Part shown: piece after piece, positions 1 through 9,766 of the stretch | Layout of the letters: each line of letters opens with the position of its first letter | How positions within the stretch are numbered: the stretch's first letter is position 1 | Assembly: GCF_019059575.1 (NCBI RefSeq) | Contig: NW_024881531.1 | Coordinates: 744,001 to 808,000, forward strand | DNA: 64,000 nt | Direction: 5' to 3' | Source of the DNA: Amphibalanus amphitrite | Lineage: Eukaryota > Arthropoda > Thecostraca > Balanomorpha > Balanidae | Position numbers and translations under genes: made by a program | The notes under the pieces: generated by a model | The model's database searches: none | The model's input: the letters and a program-made list of their open reading frames with translations, nothing else | Told to the model about the DNA's origin: nothing

Positions 1-117
1 GTGGGAAGAATTGAATAGCATGGGTTGCCGGTCTTTTTACTCCACTTCGATACCTCCTGGTCGAAGCCATTAGTGACTCTGTCTAACCCCCGTCTCTACC
101 GTCCCCGCTGTACGCAG

Positions 118-258
118 GTGGCTCAGATTATCGACGTGGACTCGGTTCCGGAGCGATGTCGGCGTGTGCGTCTGCTGAAACACGGCTCCGAGCGGCCGCT
201 GGGCTTCTACATCAGGGACGGCACCAGTCTGAGGGTGACGCCCACGGGACTGGAGAAG
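118..258 (+). CDS. par-6: par-6 exon: end of CRIB and first half of PDZ domain
   Basis: The acceptor AG is at 116-117 after a pyrimidine-rich stretch, and the donor GT at 259-260 (AAG|GTACGG). The exon is 47 codons, phase 0 on both sides, and holds the PDZ ligand loop. Reading through the donor quickly loses similarity, which supports the boundary. Confidence 0.93.
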
Positions 259-2278
259 GTACGGGGTCGGGAGGTGGCGATGGGTGGTTAGAAGTTCGCA
301 GAACTGTAAGTCAATTTATCGAAACGCTTCTGAATGATCTATGCTCAACACTTCAACAGTCATATTTAAATTATTTTGCAGTTCCACTAGTCTGCAAAAA
401 TTATTGTTTTGACTTTAAATGGGGCATTACATGTCCGTGGTTCCTGTGCCAGATCGGCTACCATTCTCTGCCCAATTTTCGCTGCAGCCGTGTCATCCAC
501 GCCCTCTACATCGTCCTGTACTGGACCCCTCCTGTCTGACGCGTCCGCTCCTCTCCAGGTGCCCGGTATCTTCATCTCCCGGCTGGTGCCCGGCGGCCTG
601 GCCGAGAGTACCGGTCTGCTGGCCGTCAACGATGAGGTCCTCGAGGTCAACGGTATCGAGGTGGCCGGCAAAACGCTCGACCAGGTATGTGTGGGTGCGC
701 GCTGCCTAATCGCTGTGTGGCTGTGGGGTTTGTCACGTGCGGTGGTGCGCTGCTATGCATTGTGACAGGTTAAGTGCATGTGTGGGTGTTTCTAATTTTG
801 TGAAAGGAATTGCATGATGAGCATTATTGCGTATTTCATATTGCGGGTGCTGCATGCGGGCACATTATGGTCACACAAAAAGAATCATTGGTATGATTGA
901 TATAACAAATGCTATATCGGGATTCATATTTCACGCCTAACCAGTCATTATTATTACCCATTTTGCGTCAGGGTTTGTTTCTGACGTGTCTGCCTGAGGC
1001 GTTTTGCACTGCCGATCCCCTTTGGCGAAGGTTCCGATGCTATAACGGTCGCCGTGCCTGGTTACGGCATACACGCGGCTGCCCACGCTCGTGGCGCCCG
1101 TGACCGGGGCGCAGTAAACAGCCCTGGGGGCGCGCGCTGTTGATGAGCCGCCCACGCCACCCGACGGTGACGCCCTGTATACGGGGACGCCCACGCGCAG
1201 CGCCGCTGTTTGGGACTAGTGACGTCAGAATGAGCGGCTGCGGCAGCAGAATTAGCTGTTAGTGGTGGCAGGCGATTCGTTTAGCTGTCCGCTTTGGCGC
1301 CCGGAATTAACGAAGCCTTGCGCTGGGCTCGAACTGTGGCGTGGTCGTTTGAGTTTTGACGGGCACTTCGGGCATCGGTTTTCGGTTTACTAATTGCATG
1401 AGCATGTTGGTGACGGTGGTGGCACACTAAATGGGCTTTTAAGCAATTGTGTGCTCCTGAGCTTTTGGAAAATGGCATGAAATTGCGAGGTAAGATACGT
1501 TTTTATTGTTTCTTCATTATTGCGGCTTTCAGATAATTTTTCTTTCTCCCGTTCTCGCCCAACAATCTCCTGGATAGCTTCAACAACTGTCTTTGTCCTA
1601 ATAATCCTGATGCCTTTGCATACCTTTTATTCGATTAACTAACACCTGTGTCTGCTATGGTCGCCACATAATACCATTTGCTTCACATATTCCCGTCATT
1701 TTTAATGCATAACTGTTTTAGATTCTTAAATGACCTTACAATGCTTAAACATTGTTTGATTATTACAGCAATGATAGTATGAAACGGAATATTACATCAT
1801 ACATGATCTTTGTCTACCCCCATTTAAGTCATTTTCTGGCGAGAGCTCTGTTGCAACTACATGCTCTTGGCTGTCAGAGCTCCTCACTTGGTTTCGAGGG
1901 TGCTCAGGCAGATTAAAAATGCAGTTGATATTTGTGAGAAAATGCCATAAATATGCAGGCATAACGAAAATTATTCAAGATTGTAGCCCAACCTTCATTC
2001 ATTGCTCATTACGTTTTGCCGCTGGCCTCTCACCTCCACATTTCCCTCAGGTGACGGACATGATGGTGGCCAACTCGTCCAACCTGATCGTGACGGTGAA
2101 GCCGGCCACTCAGCGGTACCCGCTGGTTGAGCAGGCCCCCGAGCGGGGCGCCAGCGCGCGCACCTCCCAGCTCAGTCACGCATCCAACCTCTCGGCGCAG
2201 TCGGCACGCAGCTCGGACGACGAGCGAGACGACGTCTGTCTGCTGGCGAATCGCTCCAACGGGGTCCTTCACCTCTGA
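118..2278 (+). CDS. par-6: Par-6 polarity protein, last three coding exons (spliced 118-258, 559-684, 2051-2278)
   Basis: The joined exons encode the end of the semi-CRIB segment (IIDVD), the whole PDZ domain and the C-terminal tail of Par-6. Par-6 is the adaptor that links Cdc42-GTP and aPKC to Par-3 and to Crumbs/Pals1 at the apical cortex. Seen directly: the carboxylate-binding loop PLGFYIRDG in the first exon, [28 protein letters not shown] in part across the second, and the last PDZ strand (LIVTVKP) in the third. The stop codon is TGA 2276-2278. All introns seen are phase 0, and every exon starts CAG|GTG. The PB1 domain and most of the CRIB must lie in exons before position 1, so the gene is cut by the window edge, not broken. 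The tail ends in -VLHL, which resembles a PDZ-binding C-terminus. Family assignment is very secure; only exon joining is inferred. Confidence 0.95.
559..684 (+). CDS. par-6: par-6 exon: middle of PDZ domain
   Basis: The acceptor CTCCAG ends at 558 and the donor GTATGT starts at 685. The exon is 42 codons, phase 0-0, so skipping it would keep the frame but destroy the PDZ fold. It encodes the conserved [22 protein letters not shown] region of Par-6 PDZ domains. Confidence 0.95.
685..2050 (+). other. par-6 intron (1.37 kb)
   Basis: This lies between two secure exons. I see no conserved coding segment or recognisable transposon in it. The preceding intron, 259-558, is 300 bp and also shows nothing notable. 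Confidence 0.8.
2051..2278 (+). CDS. par-6: par-6 terminal coding exon: last PDZ strand and C-terminal tail
   Basis: The acceptor TTTCCCTCAG ends at 2050. The exon has 75 codons plus TGA. The first 20 residues close the PDZ domain. The remainder is a Ser/Arg/Asp-rich, probably disordered tail (SSDDERDD) ending in -GVLHL. Confidence 0.93.
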   Translation: MTDMMVANSSNLIVTVKPATQRYPLVEQAPERGASARTSQLSHASNLSAQSARSSDDERDDVCLLANRSNGVLHL

Positions 2279-2392
2279 GGGGGGTGTTCCCGTCACCTAC
2301 GCGAAGGAGGAGGAGCAGTACTTCATTAGCTCCTTTGGAGGAGGGCGCATTGGGGAGCGTTGGCTTCCCTTCGCTCACCTGATGGTTTGAGT

Positions 2393-2398
2393 ATTAAA
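2393..2398 (+). promoter_or_regulatory. candidate par-6 polyadenylation signal (ATTAAA)
   Basis: The common variant hexamer ATTAAA lies 115 bp after the par-6 stop codon, followed by GT-containing DNA. It is the first plausible signal downstream. A longer 3' UTR is equally possible. Confidence 0.35.
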
Positions 2399-3350
2399 TT
2401 ATGCAGTGCATGATTGGGAGGGTGCATTAGTGCCCGATCAGGATTATAGGATTATAACAAATGTGTTGTGCATCCAAAGGTGGACCAAGTAGATGAAAAG
2501 GTGTCCTCGATGTCCAATTAAGTGAGGCATGTGGCGTGGTGCCATGCGTTTCTTAGGTAAACAAAGGAGGCGATTTTCTGCGATACCCTTCCAATTCTGC
2601 TGTGAGGTGTCGGTGATTGGTCCTTGAAATGGTCTGAAAGGGCGACTATACTTTGTGATGGTAGAAGATCAAATGTGTTTCTACTTTAGTATGACGAAGT
2701 TAGCCTGTTTTCATCAGTAAACTGATAGGCTCAGATTTTACGTAGATCATTTCTGTTTTTAATTTTTCAAGGTTTTTTACATAGGATGTGCTATGTAATT
2801 AATGATTCGACTGCATTCTTTCAGAGAGATCTGGCTTGCTTATATTTATCCACCAACAAGTTTCACAAATGGCGTCCACTTTCTAAAATGTTAAATCGGT
2901 CATTTGCGCATTTGTTAAGCCATCTTATATTGCTCATTAGCTAGCTACCACCAGTGTGTAGTTGATTTCCAGTGGTGTCCTATCCGATCGTCGACAGTAT
3001 TTGTGACTCGTGTACGCACATTCTAGTGCCGGCTCCGTCCAAACGTGCCAGTCTGAAATCAGACCGTTGATCCGTCCTTTAGGCCTTGTGCTGATCGAGT
3101 TTCGTAAGGGCGCGGGAAGTGCGGAATTGCGATCCTCCAAGTGATTTAGTGGGTGCTTTATCACGACTGAGGCTTTTCAGGCTGCGATGTCCCTCCAACC
3201 AGGAGGTGAGGGTGATGCTACTTCCACATGTTGAGCAGTGGTGTGATTATGCAGAGGTGTGTTGATGCCGTCTTCATAATTACTTCTGATACGTCGCGAG
3301 TGATGTAGTTTATGATGTCTCTGACGTGCCTAGTGCCAGAGGGACTGTCC
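2399..3350. other. intergenic or 3' UTR DNA, no feature recognised
   Basis: This is moderately AT-rich sequence after par-6. I see no ORF with coding character, no TIR pair and no RNA gene. Part of it may be par-6 3' UTR. Confidence 0.5.
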
Positions 3351-3355
3351 TCCGG

Positions 3356-3410
3356 TAGCGCACTGATTAGAGCTACTTCGGGATGTTTTCAAGGCTGGGT
3401 CTTGAGTCCC
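3356..3410 (+). mobile_element. tRNA-like segment, probable SINE head
   Basis: A tRNA A-box-like stretch (TAGCGCACTGATTAGAG) at 3356 is followed about 42 bp later by a degenerate B-box (GGTCTTGAGTCCC) near 3398. That is the spacing of pol III internal promoters in tRNA genes and tRNA-derived SINEs. I could not fold a good cloverleaf, so a SINE remnant or tRNA pseudogene fits better than a working tRNA. The end of the element is not defined. Confidence 0.4.
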
Positions 3411-3604
3411 ACTTTGTTTGTCCCCTCTTAGCCTAAGGTTGTGCCGATGCCCTAACGGGCGCAGTATTCCGATGACGATCAAATGAGGCTGGAAAAGTGT
3501 CAGATGATAAGCCCATCATGAATTTATTCTTGGACAAGTTTTGTTAGATTTTAATTAAAACTGCTGGTGTTTGTGTGTATGTTTAAGCGTTGCGTGCAGG
3601 GATG

Positions 3605-3605
<1 letters not shown>

Positions 3606-3636
<31 letters not shown>

Positions 3637-3723
3637 CCGGAGCCGGCATATTTTGCCCGGAGCCGGAGCCGGAGCCGGAGCCGTGAAACAATGTAGCCCG
3701 GAGCCGGAGCCGGAGCCGGAGCC
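3606..3723 (+). repeat. GGAGCC tandem array, left arm
   Basis: Blocks of (GGAGCC)3-5 are separated by short AT-rich spacers (around 3648-3656, 3683-3697 and 3724-3733), giving a minisatellite with a period near 40 bp. The same strand orientation is repeated in the right arm. Confidence 0.85.
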
Positions 3724-3964
3724 GTCAAAAAAGGGGGCGACTCCGGCTCCTTTTCTTTAGAGGAAACAATTATTTACCTAGTTCGGTTTGACAGTAGGGA
3801 CCGTCGAGGTCCTGGTCAGTGTTCTCTACCTTCAGTGTTCGCATACACGGTTACACCTCGCCTCGCATTCAAAGCAATGCTGCCACCACCTTCAAGGCGT
3901 AAAACAATGTGGTATTCAAAATGTGGTATTCCACCCGTATTTAATTGATCGCATAGGGGATGTA

Positions 3965-5311
3965 GGGTAGGGTGAGGTAATTTGAACATGTGGGGCAATT
4001 TGAACATAGTGTGAATAACACAAAATTACGGAAAATCCATAAGTGGCATGACAATAAGACCAATGAGAGAAATTATCGTAACTAAAAGGGCTATCATATG
4101 AACGGGGTTTAAAGTTTCAGGGAATGAAGATGTTGACGCACAGTGTAAAAAATAATTTCGCAAGGATAAACGCCTAACAACACGTCATTGCAACTTCATT
4201 GTAGCGCAAAATCTTGCATTGCTAGTGCCTAATACGTAACAGCTTTTGTTGTACAATGACCTAATCAGTGTCTTCAATCCAAGAAATTTGCTTTTGAACC
4301 CTGTTTTTGAAAATGGCAAAATAACTTTTTGTGTGGGGTAATTTGAACATAGTGTGAGAATTTCAATGAAAACAGGGATAGCTCCGAAAAAAACAGCTCT
4401 CCCAGTTTTGTTTTTGCCAATATTTTCGACCCAAAGCAGTAGCAGATAAGTGATGCCAGTTTTCGAAAATTTACGTCTAATTTCCGTCTAATGCCCGGCA
4501 TTTTCGTTGATTTTCCGTCCAAAAATGTTAAAGTCAACTATTTGTCCAAATATGTCCGAAAATTATGCAGCTATCAACACTCAAAACCGTCATTTATATT
4601 GCTTATCACGTAATTTTACCAGCCGAAAAGTGTTCATTACATTGAGAGCTTAACAAGCTTTCCATTCGCCAAGCAATGCTACGCACGATTACTTGATAAA
4701 AATGCTCAAGTGTGGCAGGCCATCGTCCAATGTTGTCCAGACTACTATACCTACCTTTGTGCAATCAATTCCGAATTGGACATAATAAAGAATCGGAACT
4801 CCGAATGTCCAGGTTCCGATTGGCACCACTATAACAGATGAAGTAAGGTTTGGTAGAGTTTTTATCGAACGGAGATGATAGACGTCCTGTTAATTGAAGA
4901 GAGGCGAATTCTTTCAACTGACCTGTGTGCAGCGTGCAGATATCGATACTCTGCAACTGTTATTTTTGTTGCTGTGTTGATTTTCAAATGAAGGTATGTT
5001 TAGAATTGCTCTACCTATTCGTTTATGGGTCAAACAATGCATCGGTGCTGGCGAGACTATCGTTTTTATGGCAGGTAAAGGCAGTATGTTCAAATTACCC
5101 CACGGTGGGGCAATTTGAACACACCGTGACTTGGTGGAGAAGTGATGCTATGCTATTCAAGGTATGCTCGGCTCGTCCAAAAATGAGGCTTGCATGGTAA
5201 AAGCAAGTGACACATGCGCTACTGAAACAGTTTTTCTTCATCCAGGGTTGAGCTGGAAGTTGGTACAAGGGAGAAGACGTAAAAATATGCTCAAATTACC
5301 CCACACTACCC
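3965..5311. mobile_element. nested TA-flanked TIR element (non-autonomous)
   Basis: The left end GGGTAGGGTGAGGTAATTTG and the right end (CAAATTACCCCACACTACCC) are inverted copies, matching at 25 of 28 bases when the flanking GTA/TAC is included. TA dinucleotides border both ends (3963-3964 and 5312-5313), as expected for a Tc1/mariner-type TA target duplication. The terminal motif GGGGYAATTTGAACA recurs internally near 3992, 4336 and 5087-5121; the last is an inverted pair forming a 35-bp palindrome. No transposase frame is visible. Superfamily is inferred from the TA only. Confidence 0.6.
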
Positions 5312-5324
5312 TACTTGGTAGAAG

Positions 5325-5479
5325 CCGGAGCCGGAGCCGCCGGAGCCGGAGCCGCCGGAGCCGGATCATTTTACTCGGAGCCGGAGCCGGAGCCGGAGCC
5401 GCCATGACATTTCACCCGGAGCCGGAGCCGGAGCCGGAGCCGATTTTTTTCTCCGGAGCCGGAGCCGGAGTCGGAGCCG
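5325..5479 (+). repeat. GGAGCC tandem array, right arm
   Basis: This has the same architecture as the left arm: GGAGCC runs broken by different AT-rich spacers. An apparent protein of Arg-Ser, Gly-Ala and Pro-Glu repeats here is only the repeat translated in shifting frames. Confidence 0.85.
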
Positions 5480-5508
5480 TCTGAAATTTCCACGGCTCCG
5501 CATCCCTG

Positions 5509-7600
5509 GACTTGCGTGTGTTCTTTTACTTGCTGCTTTATTAATCGACGATCAAACTGACAATCATATTCGTTGCTTCTGGTTTGAAACGGTATATTTT
5601 TGTTGGTGTTTTACGACTCTGTGATTTTATGCCCGTTTCTCATTGCATGTCTTGCCCATCACTCTTGCCACTTGTGCACTCGACAATACTCATCGGGTCT
5701 GATTTAGATGAAATATGAATCCACCTGCTAGAACGTGAATGGCCAGAATTTCTCATGGATCTTATTTTACATACTGCACTTGTTTCTGAGAACCAGCTGA
5801 TGGCTGTATTTGTATATTTTACTGTACTATGATGTGTCACGCTTTACTATCTATTGTTCCGGCGATAGCTACCTTTTCTCCCCGAAGTGCCAAGTGTTGA
5901 TTGCCTAACGTGACCTGTAAACGTCGATTAGCTGAGCACACAGCAGTTTTTCGAGTTCAGGCTGCGTGCATCATGCCCTGTATTCGTGCTTCTTCATCGT
6001 CGTTTTGGACGTGCCGTTCGTCCCTCGTCCCTAGCCCGCCTGCGCGGCGTTCCTGCGCTACACCCGGTCACTGCGCCGACCCTCCCCAGCGGACAGTACG
6101 TGAACCCAAAGGTGCATCGTGTGCCGAGAGGTGGCGTGTGCCAGCGTATTCCTGAATGTGGCTTTGAACTGTCTGCGTCCATCCGCTCCCCTCACAACAT
6201 TTCAGGTTGTGGCTGAATATGACGGTGCGTTATAGATCGTGGGGGACGGTTTCCGGGCTGATTCGTAATTATTAAACGTGCCTATATTTTTGTAGAGATT
6301 TTGTCCGAAAACGATTGTTGTGACGAGCCGATTAGGCGATCGGTTGGATCGCCTAGGCGATCGGTTGGAACTGTTGTAGATTTAAGTGAATGGTTATGAC
6401 AATAAACTGTACGAGATTCACTGGTGTTTTTTTTTTCAGTGGTCAAGAATGGTTTCGAAGGGCGTTGCAAGGTGCTTTGGTATGGTACAGGAGTCAGGAC
6501 GGCTTTAAAGGGTGTTGTTGTAGTAGGTAGTTAGATTCTCTGAATACCTTGGGATGGTGCTTGGTGAAACGAACAGTTTTTCACCCTTCGATCGGTTTCG
6601 GTGTCGAAAAAATGTATACACGATGAAGATGAGTGAAGGTTATTTCTTGCGTCTCGTCATTTTTTAATCCGGATACGCAATGATGAGTACTACAGACGCA
6701 AAACACAAAGCTACTCGACAAAGTGCAGGAATTCGCCGATAATCTTGGACCAAGACCAAGATTATCCTATGCCAACTTGTTCTCTGACCCTCCCACCAAC
6801 GGCAGTACGTCATGATCTAATCTCCGGGCGCCCCACGGGCCAGCTCATGCAACTTGTCACCGGGCGCCGGGCGCTGAGAGATGTCTTTGGAAAAGCATTA
6901 ATTATTCAAGTAGTTTGAGATCCTGCAGCGTTACGGCTTGTGACGGCTCTTGCATAAGTTGTTTTCGGTAAATCGTGCAGTGTTCCAGAGAGTGACGGCC
7001 GTTCAGCCCGGACTGTCGCGGCGGCGCTCAGAAGTTGCTCGTTTGTCAATCATTTGGCGTTATGTAATCTGCAAACAAATTAATTGGGCTCAAGTTCTTG
7101 AATATCACGACAAGTACCAAATGACCCTTTGCGGCTTGTTTACCGTTTAGGTGCTTCGTTATCTTCATTGTTGTAATATGAATCGTGTGGAACGCAATCT
7201 TGCTCAAGCCCATCTCTGATGCTTTAAGTCAACGTACGAGTATGTATTTTTTACGGCCAAATAAAAAAGAAGTTCCTCACTGTCATTATAGTATGTTTAT
7301 TTTCAACAATCAAGGGGCATGACTTATGATTTTCAACGCTAAAATTGGACGCCTATACGACGCTTATGCTTGGATGTATGTAAGGCGCAAATGGTAGAAA
7401 CACGCAGATTGTTAATCTTCGCCTAAACTTTTGTGAATGTTGCGAAAGAAAATGTCTTATGTGATATGCCAAACTATTGATTCAGTTGAACATAAAATAT
7501 TAGCGCGTTTTATGAATGTATACTGGGTAATGCAACTCCTTGTCATTTCGTTAACACCTAGGTTCCGCTTTTCCTACCTCATGTTCCTTCCATCTGATAG
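5509..7600. other. non-coding DNA with two small perfect hairpins
   Basis: No gene recognised. Two short inverted repeats are visible: 6334-6341 with 6347-6354 (AGGCGATC arms; the segment is then repeated directly at 6355), and 6738-6748 with 6756-6766 (11-bp arms, 7-nt loop). A GC-richer patch at 5990-6190 shows overlapping chance frames only. Confidence 0.5.
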
Positions 7601-7816
7601 GTCCATGGACGTTTAGTGTTGACCACTGAAGACTGTCAAAAGTGAACGGTGTTACGCAGGTCCATGGACAGTTTGCCACTGAGGAATGTCATAAGTGGAC
7701 GGTGTTACGCAGGTCTATGGACTGTTTACCACTGAAGACTGTCAAAAATGGACGATGTTACGCAGGTCCATGGACTGTTTACCACTGAAGACTGTCATAA
7801 GTGGACGGTGTTACGC
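7601..7816 (+). repeat. 53-bp tandem repeat, four copies
   Basis: Units start at 7601, 7660, 7713 and 7766. Each starts with the palindrome GTCCATGGAC (third copy GTCTATGGAC), then CCACTGAAGACTGTC and GGACGGTGTTACGC. The first unit is 59 bp, the others 53 bp. Copies differ at a few positions, so the array is not brand new. Confidence 0.85.
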
Positions 7817-7931
7817 CACCGGACCGGGAGCTATGAACGGTGAACGTTGAAGGCTGAGTCTCTGAACATGGTGGACGGATCCTACAGCTGGCGTGCTCAT
7901 CCTCGGCACCGGTGAGTACCTGCGACTCCCC

Positions 7932-8076
<145 letters not shown>

Positions 8077-8769
8077 CATCTGCATTTATCCCTGTATCTC
8101 TTCCATCTCGTCCTTTATCTCTGGCATCTATGACCGAATTTAGCCAGGGCTGTTGTGTTCTTTTGCAACTGTCAGTCTGGCATCAAGCGCTACTCGTAAG
8201 AACTATCGATATCAAGATAGTCTCAGCTGCCACCCCCACGGCCCGCCTCAGCTTACCCCATGCATCCTGCCCTTTCAACGTCTCCTCACATAGCTCCTTG
8301 GTCGCCGCACCCACCCCAGAGCCAAGCATTACACTCGGTGAAAACAAAGGGCGATCTATCAGCCGTCTGATGGAAAAGTGGTGTCAGTAAAACGTCGTTC
8401 GGCATAGATGACCTCGGAGCAATGCTGCTGACGTTCGATTTGAATAATGGCAGGATGGGACAAGTGTTTGTCAATAGGTTGAGAGCGCGTTGATAGAATA
8501 ACAGAGAAGCTTATGTGTACTGTAGACTGGTGCTATGAATGTGTCTCTTGAGTTTGATCTTTTCTGCGAGTAGTGCACTGATATTCACAGAAGACGCTAT
8601 TTACATTTGCTATTATTGCTATCAAAATGCTTTTCACAATAGTGCTCTGCTTCAATCAAAGAGTGAGCTAGACAGGTGTTGCACACCACAAGCAGCTCGT
8701 ATTCTACTCTATATAGGGCCTTGATATTCTACAAGGTACAATATCTGCCAGACTTTTATTTTGTTTATA
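8077..8769. other. non-coding DNA
   Basis: Sequence between the microsatellite and the TIR element at 8770. Nothing recognised. Confidence 0.5.
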
Positions 8770-9766
8770 CCGGGTGGCCCAGAAAAAAACGTTCCGAACT
8801 TTGGAGGCCTATACATCAAATACGAGTACAAATAACGAGCCAAAATTTTCATCAAGTTTGCGTCATTTCTTTGCGCATTGGTATGCCAAATTATAACACT
8901 ATACCATCATTTTCAAGCTGGCAATCTTGAGTTGAATTAAGCAAGACGTTTTTGCATTTTTTGCCATGTCAAACGATAGTGATGATAGGGTTAGACGTCC
9001 CATGTTATAAAAAAGAATAAAAAATAGAGCACGTGAATGAAACCAACACGTATGTTCTTATTTTAAATACTTTTGTCTCGCTTATGTGCCAAATATTGAA
9101 ATACTGAGCCAAAATGGTGCTCATGGATGTCATTCGTTTCAACGCCAAATCATGTTACGAGCAGAGTGGCACGGTGCATGGATTACTGCTGATTACCCTC
9201 CTTTCAGTAGATCAAACAGTAAATCGACCGGATAAGGAAAACAAACTAAAGCAGACTGGTTCCTGTGCCAGAAGACCACAGAATAGCTTATGAAAAACAA
9301 CATTGCCAGCAGAAGACAAAAGAAAAACTGGTTGAAAAGCTACCTTTTCCCAGGAATGTCAGCCAGGAAAGCATTTGAGCCACAAGATAGTTAGAAAACT
9401 GGAAACTTCTTCCGATGGCTGGCACAGAGCCATCGTGGTTACCTGAGGGAATGTGTCATCCTGAGACCCGAACCATCAATGAGACTAGCTGCCAGTAGAA
9501 GTCATGGCTCTAGGCCGCGGTGCCGCGGGGTGAAAGTGACCCGTTCACTCACATTTTTTAGTAAGCATCGGAGCAAAAAAGTAGTTTTTACATGGCATGC
9601 TTGAAACACGAACCGTTTAAAAAGTTATTTACCGAACACCATGAAAATCACACCATTTACTGAAAATGTGTTCCGCATTAACTATTCGAAGTTTCAATGT
9701 TGTATCTTTATCACTTTCTGAGAAATATTGATTTAAAGTTGGGAACGTTTTTTCTGGGCCACCCGG
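8770..9766. mobile_element. mariner-like non-autonomous TIR element (997 bp)
   Basis: The left end CCGGGTGGCCCAGAAAAAAA and the right end (TTTTTTCTGGGCCACCCGG) are inverted repeats. The match extends through CGTTCC-AACTTT, about 31 bp with one indel and one mismatch. TA flanks both ends (8768-8769 and 9767-9768), the target duplication of Tc1/mariner elements. The interior has no transposase frame, so it would depend on a transposase supplied elsewhere. Confidence 0.8.

Larger units (their letters stand above)
3597..5508. mobile_element. hAT-like TIR element with GGAGCC-repeat arms, interrupted by another element
   Basis: The left end reads CAGGGATGCGGAGCCG (3597-3612) and the right end is its exact reverse complement (5493-5508), a 16-bp perfect TIR. 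CAGGG termini suit the hAT superfamily. A 7-bp match TTGCGTG flanks both ends (3590-3596 and 5512-5518), although three extra bases separate the right copy from the TIR, so the target duplication is not exact. Both arms are built from direct GGAGCC arrays. No transposase is visible. The interior 3965-5311 is a second, nested element; without it the host element is about 565 bp. Confidence 0.65.

Noticed and set aside
5164..5484. Protein of Arg-Ser, Gly-Ala and Pro-Glu repeats
   Set aside because: Translation of the GGAGCC array in three successive frames inside a transposon arm.
7601..7816. Regular repeats that might suggest a CRISPR array
   Set aside because: The units are contiguous tandem copies without unique spacers, in a eukaryotic genome.
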